Positions 19,629 to 27,694 of a stretch of DNA of 64,000 nt are shown here, in pieces (within the stretch, counting starts at the first letter, position 1; each line of letters opens with the position of its first letter). The position numbers and the translations under genes were made by a program. The notes below the pieces were generated by a model. The model saw nothing but the letters and a program-made list of their open reading frames with translations. It had not been told where the DNA came from and made no database searches. The stretch comes from Polymorphobacter fuscus (lineage in GTDB: Bacteria; Pseudomonadota; Alphaproteobacteria; Sphingomonadales; Sphingomonadaceae): NCBI RefSeq assembly GCF_011927825.1, contig NZ_JAATJI010000002.1:496001-560000 (forward strand), written 5' to 3'.

Positions 19629-19745
19629 TTAATCCGCCATGAACGCCCCGGCGGGACCCGGGAAAACCACCGGGCTGGCACTGCCATCGGCGCCCAGCGC
19701 CGGCGCGGCGCCGAGCAACAGCGCCGCGCCGATCAAGTCTCGCAT
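19629..19745 (-). CDS. Possible 38-aa secreted peptide between dsbD and the M16 gene
   Basis: A short frame starting at ATG 19745, seven bases after AGGA, encodes a 38-residue peptide beginning MRDLIGAALLLGAAPALGAD, a convincing signal-peptide pattern, followed by only about 20 mature residues and a TAA at 19629. It fills most of the 223-bp gap between dsbD (stop 19779) and the M16 peptidase (start 19555), all on the same strand. The ribosome site and signal pattern support a real gene; the length and lack of a recognised family argue for caution. It might instead be the remnant of a longer exported protein. Confidence 0.35.
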   Translation of the reverse strand: MRDLIGAALLLGAAPALGADGSASPVVFPGPAGAFMAD

Positions 19746-19778
19746 TGGGTCATCCTGTCAGGGGAAGCTGCCCGCACT

Positions 19779-21854
19779 TCAGCCGAGCGAGGTCAGCGCG
19801 TCAACCGTCAGGATCTGCGGCAATTCCCGGTCGCGGCCGTCGGCGCCATAAAAGACATAGACCGGCACCCCGGCGCGGCCGCGTTCGGCGAGCCATTTGG
19901 AGATCACCGCATCGCCGCGCGTCCAGTCGCCTTCCAGCACGGTGATCCCCTTGGCCCGGAACGTCCGGGCGACTTCGGCATCGGCCATCGCGCCGCGTTC
20001 GTTGACCTTGCAGGTCAGGCACCAGTCGGCGGTCATGTAAAGGAACACCGGCTTGCGGCTCGACCGCAGCGCCGCCAGCCGTTCCGGCGTATAGGGTTCG
20101 GCCATCAGGCCGGCGGGGGCGGAGGTGCCCCTGGCCTGCGCCGCCGGCTCGCCGACCGGCAGCAGCAGGATCGCGGCCACCCCGGCGGCAATGGCGGCGC
20201 TTGCCGGCAGCCAGCCACCGCCGCCGCCGCCATGCTGGCGACTGCCCAGCCACCACAGCAACAGCCCGGTGATCAACGCCCCGGCAACGCCCGCCGTCAT
20301 CCCTTCGACGCCCGCCTGCCGCCCCAGCACCCAGGCCAGCGCCAGCGCCGTCAGGAACATCGGCACGGACAATATGGCGCGCAGCCGGTTCATCCACGCG
20401 CCGGGCCTGGGCAGGCGCCGGCGCAGCGCCGGGATGAAGCCGATGGCAAGAAAGGGCAGCGCCAGCCCCAGGCCGAGCCCGGCAAACACCGCCAGCGCCG
20501 CCACCGGCGGCAGCACCAGTGCAGCCCCCAGCGCGCCCGCCATGAACGGCCCGGTGCACGGCGTCGCCACGAACGCCGCCAGCGCCCCGGTGGCGAAACT
20601 GCCGAGCGCGCCGCCCTTGCGGATCGTCTCGTCGCCCAGCGACCCGGTCGACGCCGTAATCTCGAACACCCCGGCGAGATTGAGCGCGATGGCGGTGACC
20701 AGCAGAAGCAGGAAGGTGATGACGCGCGGATCCTGCAACTGGAACGCCCAGCCGACCTGCGATCCGGCCGCGCGCAGCAACAGCACGAGCCCGCCGAGCG
20801 CCGTGCAGACCAGCACGATACCGGCGGTATAGGCCAGCGCGTCGCGGCGGGCGCTGCCGGCGTCGACATTGGCCTTGCTCAGGCTCAGCGCCTTCAGGCT
20901 CAGGATCGGGAACACGCACGGCATGATGTTGAGGATGATGCCGCCGACGATGGCGGCAAGCAGGATGGGCAGCAACGTCGGGGCGGCGGCGATCGGGTCG
21001 TCCGGCTTGCCGAGCGGCAAGCCGGCAGCCGGCACGGCGCCCGGGTTCGCGGTGATCGCAAAGCCCAGGGCATGGTCCATGTCGGATTGCACGACGCGCA
21101 GCACGCCGGTGACCGGGCCCGATGGCGGCGGCGTGGCGGCGGCGGTTTCGATCCGCAGCGCCTCGCCGGCAATGGTTACCGTCTGCGGCGCGGCAAAATC
21201 GACGACGCCTTCCTTTTCGGGGAAGAAATAGGCCGCCGTCACCTTGTCGGTGCTGCCGAACGGCACGGACAGCACGAAACGGCCACCATCGGCCTTCCAT
21301 GTCGCGGGCCATTGGACCGGCTTGGGAACGGCCGCCCGCGCCGCGGCGATGCGAAAGCCCATGTCCGGGTCGGTGTCGCCCTTGCCGATCGTCAGCGGCA
21401 GCGTGACGGTGGCGCTTTCGGGGACGCATTGTTCCATGCTGCACACCAGCCAGTCGGCCTTGACCTTGACCGGAAACGCCGTGCCCTTGGCCATGTCCGC
21501 CGGCGGCGTGACCGTTGTCAGCAGCACATTGGCATTGGGATAGACATAGTTCATCAGCCCCGACACGACCAAGGTTTCGGGCAGCGGATACGCCAGCGGC
21601 CCGGGCTGTGCGGTGCCGGCAGGGACCGTCCATTCGACCCGCGTCGGCGCGCCGGCGTCGCCCGGGTTCGACCAATAGGTATGCCAGCCGGGCTTGGGCG
21701 TCAGCACCAGCCCGATCGCAACCGGCTGGCCGGCCGCCGGCGTGGTGCTTTCGGCGATGATCTCGATGCGGGTGTTGGGCTGCTGCGAAAAGCTCTGGGC
21801 CGTCGCCGGAACAGCGAGAAGCGCAATGAGGATCAGTAGCAGGGGGCGAATCAT
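19779..21854 (-). CDS. dsbD: Thiol:disulfide interchange protein DsbD (ScsB/DipZ-like)
   Basis: Transfers electrons from cytoplasmic thioredoxin across the inner membrane to periplasmic thiol proteins. The 691-aa protein has a signal peptide (residues 1-20), an N-terminal immunoglobulin-like periplasmic domain with the Cys pair in VCSMEQCVP, a central multi-helix membrane domain with MPCVFPILS and ATPCTGPFM (the two redox Cys), and a C-terminal thioredoxin-like domain with WCLTCK. All three Cys pairs are present, so the relay looks intact. The ATG at 21854 starts the signal peptide; the upstream extension is unlikely. The extended N-terminal domain suggests the ScsB-type subgroup. Confidence 0.92.
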   Translation of the reverse strand: MIRPLLLILIALLAVPATAQSFSQQPNTRIEIIAESTTPAAGQPVAIGLVLTPKPGWHTYWSNPGDAGAPTRVEWTVPAGTAQPGPLAYPLPETLVVSGLMNYVYPNANVLLTTVTPPADMAKGTAFPVKVKADWLVCSMEQCVPESATVTLPLTIGKGDTDPDMGFRIAAARAAVPKPVQWPATWKADGGRFVLSVPFGSTDKVTAAYFFPEKEGVVDFAAPQTVTIAGEALRIETAAATPPPSGPVTGVLRVVQSDMDHALGFAITANPGAVPAAGLPLGKPDDPIAAAPTLLPILLAAIVGGIILNIMPCVFPILSLKALSLSKANVDAGSARRDALAYTAGIVLVCTALGGLVLLLRAAGSQVGWAFQLQDPRVITFLLLLVTAIALNLAGVFEITASTGSLGDETIRKGGALGSFATGALAAFVATPCTGPFMAGALGAALVLPPVAALAVFAGLGLGLALPFLAIGFIPALRRRLPRPGAWMNRLRAILSVPMFLTALALAWVLGRQAGVEGMTAGVAGALITGLLLWWLGSRQHGGGGGGWLPASAAIAAGVAAILLLPVGEPAAQARGTSAPAGLMAEPYTPERLAALRSSRKPVFLYMTADWCLTCKVNERGAMADAEVARTFRAKGITVLEGDWTRGDAVISKWLAERGRAGVPVYVFYGADGRDRELPQILTVDALTSLG

Positions 21855-21916
21855 TGCGCCGTTATGCCTGCATTGCTGCGGGTGCGAAAGCGCGGCGGTT
21901 TCGACGGTAGAATGGC

Positions 21917-21946
21917 AAAAAAATGGCGTGGGAAAGCCCACGCCAT
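21917..21946 (-). terminator. Intrinsic terminator of the rplM-rpsI operon
   Basis: On the minus strand a perfect 10-bp stem, ATGGCGTGGG/CCCACGCCAT with a 4-nt loop (21923-21946), is followed directly by a run of T (complement of A at 21917-21922). It lies about 85 bp after the rpsI stop and just upstream of dsbD, separating the two units. Confidence 0.85.
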
Positions 21947-22030
21947 CGGAAGGGTTTGGTGGCGGAACGCCACGGCCCGGTTTGGCCCCGATCCGCGCCG
22001 AAGCAGACTTCGGCGCGGCCGTGTTCGAAC

Positions 22031-22567
22031 TTAACGCTTCGAGAACTGGAAGCTCTTGCGCGCCTTGGCCTTGCCGTACTTCTTGCGCTCCACGACGCGC
22101 GGATCGCGGGTCAGGAAGCCGGCCTGCTTGACCGTCGTGCGCAGCGTCGGCTCATAGCGGGTGAGCGCGACCGAAATGCCGTGCTTGACCGCACCGGCCT
22201 GGCCCGAAAGGCCACCGCCGACGACGGTGCACATCACGTCGAACTGGTCGCGGCGATCGGTCACGTCGAACGGCTGGTTGATGACGAGGCGCAGTGTCGG
22301 CCGGGCGAAATACACCGTCTGGTCGCGACCGTTGACGATGATCTTGCCGGTGCCGGGCTTCAGCCAGACGCGGGCGATGGCGTTCTTGCGCTTGCCGGTC
22401 GCATAGGCGCGGCCCTGGGCGTCGATTTCCTGCGGGCGCAGCGGCGCCGGCGGGCCGCCGCCGCCGGTGTGGACCGGACGTTCGGACGGTGTGTTGGCGG
22501 CGCCCTGGTTGAAGGTGCCATCCTGCATGCCGCCCAGATCGGACAGCGACTGACGCGTATCGGACAT
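22031..22567 (-). CDS. rpsI: 30S ribosomal protein S9
   Basis: Small-subunit ribosomal protein whose C-terminal tail reaches the P-site tRNA. The conserved S9 core runs from [15 protein letters not shown] through [14 protein letters not shown] to the terminal [17 protein letters not shown]. At 178 aa it is longer than the enterobacterial protein (130 aa); the extra 45-50 N-terminal residues are Gly/Pro-rich, as is usual in Sphingomonadales. The ATG overlaps the rplM stop by 1 nt (TAATG), giving the canonical rplM-rpsI pair. Confidence 0.97.
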   Translation of the reverse strand: MSDTRQSLSDLGGMQDGTFNQGAANTPSERPVHTGGGGPPAPLRPQEIDAQGRAYATGKRKNAIARVWLKPGTGKIIVNGRDQTVYFARPTLRLVINQPFDVTDRRDQFDVMCTVVGGGLSGQAGAVKHGISVALTRYEPTLRTTVKQAGFLTRDPRVVERKKYGKAKARKSFQFSKR

Positions 22568-23058
22568 TAGTTGGCAGCCTTCTCAGCGGTAAGGGTCGAG
22601 TTCTTGCGGTTCATCGCGGCAACATCGACGATTTCGGGGTTCTGGGCGGTGTGCGGGTGCTCGCTGCCCTTGAAGACGCGCAGGTTGCGCATCTGCTGGC
22701 GGCCGAGCGGACCACGGGGAACCATGCGCTCCACGGCCTTGACGAGGACGCGTTCCGGGAAACGGCCTTCCAGGATCTTGGCCGGCGAGGTTTCCTTGAT
22801 GCCGCCCGGGTGGCCGGTGTGGCGATAATAGACCTTGTCGGTCGCCTTCTTGCCGGTGAAGCGCACCTTTTCGGCATTGATGACGATGATGTTGTCACCG
22901 CAATCGACGTGCGGGGTGTACGACGGCTTGTGCTTGCCGCGCAGGCGGTTGGCGATGATCGAGGCAAGGCGACCGACGACAAGCCCTTCGGCGTCGATGA
23001 TCAGCCATTTCTTCTCGACCTCGGCGGGTTTGATCGAGGCGGTTGAGCGGGTGAGCAT
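22567..23058 (-). CDS. rplM: 50S ribosomal protein L13
   Basis: Large-subunit assembly protein, 163 aa. Family blocks include [45 protein letters not shown] and the [18 protein letters not shown] motif. The ATG at 23058 ([18 protein letters not shown]) was chosen over an upstream start because the latter lies within a probable leader or terminator hairpin. It is the first gene of the rplM-rpsI operon; the NUDIX gene lies 84 bp upstream on the same strand. Confidence 0.97.
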   Translation of the reverse strand: MLTRSTASIKPAEVEKKWLIIDAEGLVVGRLASIIANRLRGKHKPSYTPHVDCGDNIIVINAEKVRFTGKKATDKVYYRHTGHPGGIKETSPAKILEGRFPERVLVKAVERMVPRGPLGRQQMRNLRVFKGSEHPHTAQNPEIVDVAAMNRKNSTLTAEKAAN

Positions 23059-23073
23059 GATGAAATATCCGGC

Positions 23074-23108
23074 AAAAAAGCGAAACGGCCGGGGCGACAC
23101 CCCAGCCG
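23074..23108 (-). terminator. Hairpin with T-run between the NUDIX operon and rplM
   Basis: On the minus strand CGGCTGGGG/CCCCGGCCG (23086-23108) pairs with one G-U wobble and a 5-nt loop, followed by TTTCGCTTTTTT (ending at 23074). The plus strand would carry a C-A mismatch, so the fold favours minus-strand RNA. It may terminate the heme A synthase/NUDIX operon, or form an rplM leader structure. Confidence 0.45.
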
Positions 23109-23142
23109 GATGACGCGCATATCGCGGAAACGCCCGATTGCG

Positions 23143-23613
23143 TCAAGCATTTCCGGGGTTTTTGGACGTGGTATCAAGATACCGTACGGTTTCGTCTGCC
23201 GCCAGATAATGCCGCAACCATTCGCGCAGCCGCGGCACCGCCTCTGCGTCGTCGATGAAGTCGGCGACCGGCATCAGCGCCCAATCCTGGCCCTCGTCGC
23301 CGAACTGCACGCTCGCCACCTCCTCGGCGGTCAGGCGGACGGCGAGGAAATGCGACACCGTCGCGCCGTCGCCCAGGAGATAGGCGCGGCGATAGTGGAT
23401 TCGTGCCGACGGCACGACGATTCCGAATTCTTCCGCCAATTCGCGCAGTGCGCAATCTTCGGGACTTTCGTCGCCCTCCCGACCGCCGCCGGGAAGGTCG
23501 ATCATGCCGGGAAACGGCAGTTCCGGCCGGTCGTCGCGCCGATAGGCGAGCAAGCCGCCGTCATGCAACGCTGCCAGCTTGGCACCGCCGAAATCCGCGC
23601 CGTCCCATCTCAT
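23143..23613 (-). CDS. NUDIX hydrolase
   Basis: A 156-aa pyrophosphohydrolase acting on a nucleoside diphosphate linked to some moiety X. The NUDIX box is visible as GGGREGDESPEDCALRELAEEFGI (positions within residues about 43-66: G, E, the REL and EE residues fit GxE... REUxEExGU with a slightly divergent start). The C-terminal part is short and the substrate cannot be read from it. The ATG at 23613 overlaps the stop of the DUF2237 gene by 4 nt, so it is the third gene of the ctaA operon. Confidence 0.85.
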   Translation of the reverse strand: MRWDGADFGGAKLAALHDGGLLAYRRDDRPELPFPGMIDLPGGGREGDESPEDCALRELAEEFGIVVPSARIHYRRAYLLGDGATVSHFLAVRLTAEEVASVQFGDEGQDWALMPVADFIDDAEAVPRLREWLRHYLAADETVRYLDTTSKNPGNA

Positions 23614-23975
23614 GATGCAGTGGAATAGGCCTGAAGATGGCCCAGGGCGATCGTTTCCAGGGCCTTGGCGTGCGTCGCCGCCAGCACGACTTCGGGCGCG
23701 AAGCCGGCGACCCGCGCCTCTTCCCACCGCGCTGCACACAGGCACCAGCGGTCGCCGGGGACGAGCCCCGGAAAGCCATACTCCGGTCGCGGCGTGCTCA
23801 GATCGTTGCCCTGCGCCGCGCTGAAAGCGAGAAATTCGGCCGTTACTTCGGCGCACACGACATGGCGGCCATTGTCGGCGGCATCGGTGTTGCAGCAGCC
23901 ATCGCGCGTCCAGCCGGTGAGCGGTTCGACCGAGCATAGGTCGAGCGCGCCGCCAAGGACGTTGGTTGCCGTCAT
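23610..23975 (-). CDS. DUF2237 family protein
   Basis: A 121-aa soluble protein of the DUF2237 family, recognised by NVLGGALDLCS, PLTGWTRDGCCNT, HVVCAEVTAEFLAFS, GNDLSTP, PEYGFPGLVPGDRWCLCAARW, and AHAKALE-type C-terminus. The family is widespread and uncharacterised; several conserved cysteines could bind metal. The ATG at 23975 overlaps the ctaA stop by 4 nt, and its own stop overlaps the NUDIX gene by 4 nt, so the three are translated as a coupled set. Confidence 0.88.
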   Translation of the reverse strand: MTATNVLGGALDLCSVEPLTGWTRDGCCNTDAADNGRHVVCAEVTAEFLAFSAAQGNDLSTPRPEYGFPGLVPGDRWCLCAARWEEARVAGFAPEVVLAATHAKALETIALGHLQAYSTAS

Positions 23976-25012
23976 CTGCGCGTCCCCTGCATCGACCAAT
24001 GCGCCGCCCATATTGTGGCTGCCACCAGCAGCGCCCCGCATGCCTGGTGCGCCACGCCGAGCGGAATCGCAACGCCGCTCAGCACCGTTGCGACGCCCAG
24101 GGCGAATTGCGCGACGACAAGGCCGCCCAGCGCCAGTGCACGCGCACCCGCGCCGGCGCGCCAGAGCCGCACCGCGATCAGCAACGCCGACGCAGCGACA
24201 ACCCAGGCCAGCGAGCGGTGGAGAAAATGGACCGTGGCCGGGCTGTCGATCAGGTCGCGCGCCGTCGTCACCAGGCCCTGCGGTACCAGCACTCCGAACA
24301 TCAGCGGCCAGCTATCGGACACATGGCCGGCGCGCATGCCGGCAACGAATGCGCCCCAGATGATCTGCACCGCGAGCAGCAGTGCGAACGGCACCACCCA
24401 GCGGTGCGGGCGATCCCCGGACGGAGTGCCGGACCGCAGCAGGTCGAGTGCCGTCCAGATGCAGCCGGCCATGATCGTCAGCGCCACCCCCAGGTGCACC
24501 GCCAGCCGTTCATGCGCCACCTCGGTCCGCCCTACGAGGCCCGACGATACCATCCACCAGCCGATGGTGCCCTGCAGCGCGCCGAGCATCAGCAGCGCCA
24601 GCAGGCGCGGCTTGTAGCCATCTGGGATTGCTTTCTTCACCCAGAACCACAGCAGCGGCACCGCAAATGCCAGTCCGATCACCCGTCCCAGCAGACGATG
24701 CACATATTCCCAGAAGAAAATGCCCTGGAACTCGGCCATGGTCATGCCGCGGTTCATCAGCTGATATTGCGAGGACGCCTTGTAAGCTTCGAACTGCGCG
24801 GCCCAGGCCGCCTCGCCGATGGGCGGCAGCGTCCCCGACACCACATCCCAACGGGTGATCGAGAGCCCCGATTCGGTCAACCGGGTGATGCCGCCGACAA
24901 CGACCATGGCAAAGACCAGCCCGGCCACGGCGAGCAGCCAGACCGCCACGGCACGCGGCCGGGCGGCGGCGAGGGGCAGGGGCGGGAAAGTCGGGGCGGC
25001 GGCGCTGGCCAT
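23972..25012 (-). CDS. ctaA: Heme A synthase (COX15/CtaA)
   Basis: Converts heme O to heme A for aa3-type cytochrome oxidase, in the inner membrane. The 346-aa protein has about eight hydrophobic segments and the family motifs VVGGITRLTESGLSI, FFWEYVHRLLGR, HERLAVHLG and VHFLHRSLAW, whose His residues are heme ligands, plus GVAHQACGALL near the end. This is the longer alphaproteobacterial/mitochondrial type. The ATG at 25012 follows AAAGGG at good spacing; an ATG eight codons upstream has no such site. First gene of a ctaA-DUF2237-NUDIX operon. Confidence 0.94.
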   Translation of the reverse strand: MASAAAPTFPPLPLAAARPRAVAVWLLAVAGLVFAMVVVGGITRLTESGLSITRWDVVSGTLPPIGEAAWAAQFEAYKASSQYQLMNRGMTMAEFQGIFFWEYVHRLLGRVIGLAFAVPLLWFWVKKAIPDGYKPRLLALLMLGALQGTIGWWMVSSGLVGRTEVAHERLAVHLGVALTIMAGCIWTALDLLRSGTPSGDRPHRWVVPFALLLAVQIIWGAFVAGMRAGHVSDSWPLMFGVLVPQGLVTTARDLIDSPATVHFLHRSLAWVVAASALLIAVRLWRAGAGARALALGGLVVAQFALGVATVLSGVAIPLGVAHQACGALLVAATIWAAHWSMQGTRR

Positions 25013-25064
25013 GCCGGCCCTTTGCCACCATCGCACGGCGCCGCCAAGCGCGGTATCGTCGCGG

Positions 25065-25745
25065 TCAGGTCGAAGGGATGCCGGAAATGACGATCGCGGC
25101 CGTCACGAAGACGATCACCGCTTCGAAATAGGATCGTATCGCCAGCCACGCGGCACGCCCGGTCCCGCAACCGAGGCTGCTGCGGAACTGCAGGGTCTGC
25201 ACGCCGAGATACCAAAGGGTGATCAGCACAGCACCGATTTCTCCGATCATGACCGGCAGTGCGCCGCCACGCTGGATCAGGATGACCGAGGTTGCGAGCC
25301 CCAGGGCATAGACAGCAGCAAGATAGCACTGGCCGTAGAAGGGAGCCCGCAGATATTTCCGTTCCGGCGGATGTCCCTTGGCAGCGACGTAGCGCCAGGC
25401 CGCGAACAGGGGCAGCAGCGCATACAGCATCGATCGCGCCACGATCAGATTTTCGTCGGATGCGGTGATCGCGCGTGCGGCCGCAGTCTTGGCGGTCAGG
25501 ACCGGCAGGCCGAGCACCAGTTCCACGCCGTGCAGCAGCGCGATGGTGACAAGAAGAAACAGCGGCGGGCTTAGTGTGTCGGTGTAGCGATCGGTGACCG
25601 CCTCGGTCTGCTCGTGGTTGGAATAGCGCACCATGGCCAAGGGCGTCGTGATGACGCGCCACAATGTCAGCGGGTAATAAATGATCCAGGACAGCAGCTC
25701 GAAAAGCAGGTCCTCGAAGGATTTCAACAGTTTCAGAAAATCCAT
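25065..25745 (-). CDS. Integral membrane protein of unknown function
   Basis: A 226-aa protein with about five hydrophobic stretches (residues roughly 60-85, 105-120, 138-155, 160-182 and 203-222) and an amphipathic N-terminus (MDFLKLLKSFEDLLFELLSW). I do not recognise the family; it lacks channel or transporter signatures that I can identify. It stands alone: the next minus-strand gene, ctaA, begins 52 bp downstream, and the neighbour at its start is divergent. The ATG at 25745 is the first Met and fits the amphipathic start. Confidence 0.7.
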   Translation of the reverse strand: MDFLKLLKSFEDLLFELLSWIIYYPLTLWRVITTPLAMVRYSNHEQTEAVTDRYTDTLSPPLFLLVTIALLHGVELVLGLPVLTAKTAAARAITASDENLIVARSMLYALLPLFAAWRYVAAKGHPPERKYLRAPFYGQCYLAAVYALGLATSVILIQRGGALPVMIGEIGAVLITLWYLGVQTLQFRSSLGCGTGRAAWLAIRSYFEAVIVFVTAAIVISGIPST

Positions 25746-25858
25746 GTCGAAGTTGTACGAGGTTTCGCAAGGGTGTCAAAGTCCTTGAACGGCAACCGAA
25801 ATGACCGCGCCGCGTTTGTCGTTAAGGCGAAGGCACCGCCGAAGGGGAAGGGAAATTC

Positions 25859-26677
25859 ATGCATACGGCACTTTATGCACTGGTCGCTGCCGCAGCTGTC
25901 TTGCCGGCCGCAGCAATGTCACAGGATACGCCGTCGGGCCTGAAGGATCTCGTCGGCGCCAGGGCCGGCCAGTCCGAAGGCGAGCTCGGCCGCCGCGGTT
26001 ACGTCCTTGTCCGAACGCAGACAGACGATGATCGCAAATGGACCTTCTGGTTCAACGCCGCCTATGGCCGCTGTGTCTCGATCGCGACGATCGAAGGTCG
26101 CTATCAGTCGATCGTCGAAACGCCGGTCGTCGATTGCCAGGGTGGCAACCAACAGCAATCCTCCGCCAATGTCGGCAATCAGCAGCCGCCGGCTTACGCA
26201 GGCAACAGCCCGCAGACGGGCCAGCAGCAGGGCGCTCGCTACACGGTCGATGGCCGCCCGGTCGATCTCGGGCTGGTCTGTTTCGGCGAGGGGCATCGCC
26301 CCGCGATTGCCAACCGCTCCGAATGGGTGTGGAATTCCGACCGCGACCGCTACGACTACGGGACCCGCTCCGAACTGACATCCGAAAGCGTCGACGCCAC
26401 AGTGACGTTGCAACTGTGGGAGAATGGCGGCCGGATCCGTTTGCCCAAGGAACTTGTGCCGATCATCCACTCCGGCGCAAATGACGGCTGGTGGGCGTTG
26501 AACGACGTTGTAGCGATGCCCGATGTCATCACCGCCAGCTATCGGCTCAACGGGCTCAACAAGCCCAAAGTGTCCATGGACCGCCGTTCGGGGCGGATTT
26601 CGATCCGCGGTGTCTCGCCTTACGAATTCACCGGCCAGTGCGACGTGATCGATGGCGAGGACCACCGCCGCTTCTAG
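25859..26677 (+). CDS. Secreted protein of unknown function
   Basis: A 272-aa exported protein with a signal peptide (residues 1-20, ending PAAAMSQ). The N-terminal domain (about 24-92: GLKDLVGARAGQSEGELGRRGYV, then WTFWFNAAYGRCVSI) looks like a small beta domain recurring in sphingomonad secreted proteins. A Gln/Asn-rich linker (about 93-122) follows, then a C-terminal beta-rich domain ending VSPYEFTGQCDVIDGEDHRRF. The paired Cys residues suggest disulfides. No enzyme motif seen. It is preceded by GAAGGGGAAGG (good ribosome site). Confidence 0.7.
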   Translation: MHTALYALVAAAAVLPAAAMSQDTPSGLKDLVGARAGQSEGELGRRGYVLVRTQTDDDRKWTFWFNAAYGRCVSIATIEGRYQSIVETPVVDCQGGNQQQSSANVGNQQPPAYAGNSPQTGQQQGARYTVDGRPVDLGLVCFGEGHRPAIANRSEWVWNSDRDRYDYGTRSELTSESVDATVTLQLWENGGRIRLPKELVPIIHSGANDGWWALNDVVAMPDVITASYRLNGLNKPKVSMDRRSGRISIRGVSPYEFTGQCDVIDGEDHRRF

Positions 26678-26715
26678 GGGCCGGCCGCCACGAGTTTCGC
26701 CTTGCGCATCGGCAT

Positions 26716-26730
26716 GAGATATTATATCTC
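26716..26730. promoter_or_regulatory. 15-bp perfect palindrome upstream of merC-zur, candidate Zur operator
   Basis: GAGATAT-T-ATATCTC is a perfect palindrome with 7-bp arms, ending 6 bp before the merC-like start codon. AT-rich palindromes of this size are typical Fur-family targets, and a Fur/Zur gene is second in the same transcription unit. TATTAT inside it could also serve as a -10 element, so repressor binding would block RNA polymerase. The assignment is inferred from position. Confidence 0.5.
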
Positions 26731-26736
26731 CATCCA

Positions 26737-27102
26737 ATGCCAAGGCGTTTCAGCTCCTTTCTCGACAAGTCGGCCATGACCTTGTCGGGCCTGTGCCTGG
26801 TCCATTGCCTCGTCGGCGCGCTGGCGCTGACGATGTTCGCTGCCGGCGGCGCGTGGCTGAACCATGATGTCCACCTCGTCGGACTGGCGGTGGCATTGCC
26901 ATTGGCCGCGGTGGCGTTGTGGCGGGGCGTCGCGCTTCACGGCCGTATCGGGGTGGCGCTGCTCGGCGTGCTCGGCATCGGCCTGATGGGGACGTCGCTG
27001 TTCATCGCGCACGGTGCCAGTGCCGAGGTGCTGGTGTCGGTGGCGGGCGTCGCCCTGCTCGGGGCGGCCCATTACTGGAACCTGCGCGCCTCCCGCGTCT
27101 GA
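26737..27102 (+). CDS. MerC-domain membrane protein, possible metal transporter
   Basis: A 121-aa inner-membrane protein with four hydrophobic helices. The first helix carries CLVHCLVG, the Cys-x3-Cys of MerC-type mercury/metal carriers; the rest (LVGLAVALPLAAVALWRG, VALLGVLGIGLMGTSLFIAHG) fits the MerC fold. The ATG at 26737 lies just after the palindrome. Only 36 bp separate it from a Fur/Zur regulator, which makes zinc (or another divalent metal) a more likely cargo than mercury; no mer operon genes are present. Confidence 0.83.
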   Translation: MPRRFSSFLDKSAMTLSGLCLVHCLVGALALTMFAAGGAWLNHDVHLVGLAVALPLAAVALWRGVALHGRIGVALLGVLGIGLMGTSLFIAHGASAEVLVSVAGVALLGAAHYWNLRASRV

Positions 27103-27138
27103 CTTGCAGCCCGCCGCCCAAGCGCCGATATAGGCGCC

Positions 27139-27657
27139 ATGGCCACTGCCCATGATCACGATCACAGCGACCGGTCCGGCGCCGCGTTGACCGCCGCCGC
27201 CGAACGCGCGCTGGTCGGGGCCGGCGAACAATGGACGACGATGCGCGCCGCGGTGTTTTCGGCCCTGACGTCGTTCGACAAGCCGGCCAGCGCCTATGAC
27301 GTGACCGACGCCGTCAGCACCGCCCAGGGCCGGCGGGTCGCCGCCAACAGTGTCTACCGGATCCTCGACCTGTTCGTGGCCAATAATGTCGCGATGCGGG
27401 TGGAAAGCGCCAACGCCTATCTGGCCAACGCCCATCCGGATTGCCTCCACGACTGCATCTTCCTTGTCTGCGATACCTGCGGCCGGGCGACGCATGTCGA
27501 TGACGATCAGCTGTCGGCGCGAATCCGTGAAACCGCCCGTGCAACCGGCTTCCGTCCGGAAAAGCCGGTCATCGAAGTGCGCGGACGCTGCGGCGACTGC
27601 GCAGCGCCGGCCGCCGCTGCCATGCGTTCCATCGACAGCGCGGGCACAAAGCGCTAG
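27139..27657 (+). CDS. zur: Fur-family metalloregulator, probably Zur
   Basis: A 172-aa Fur-superfamily repressor. The N-terminus is His/Asp-rich (HDHDHSD). The winged-helix domain spans about residues 25-90 (TTMRAAVFSAL, KPASAYDVTDAV, AANSVYRILDLFVANNV), followed by the metal-sensing domain with HPDCLHDCIFLVCDTCGRATHVDD and a final CGDC. The CxxC pairs (structural zinc site) and the absence of the usual iron-sensor HHHDH run favour Zur over Fur. It is downstream of the MerC-like gene and the palindrome, suggesting autoregulation by zinc. Confidence 0.85.
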   Translation: MATAHDHDHSDRSGAALTAAAERALVGAGEQWTTMRAAVFSALTSFDKPASAYDVTDAVSTAQGRRVAANSVYRILDLFVANNVAMRVESANAYLANAHPDCLHDCIFLVCDTCGRATHVDDDQLSARIRETARATGFRPEKPVIEVRGRCGDCAAPAAAAMRSIDSAGTKR

Positions 27658-27694
27658 CACTGTCATAAGGACTCCATAAATCCGGCGGACATTG

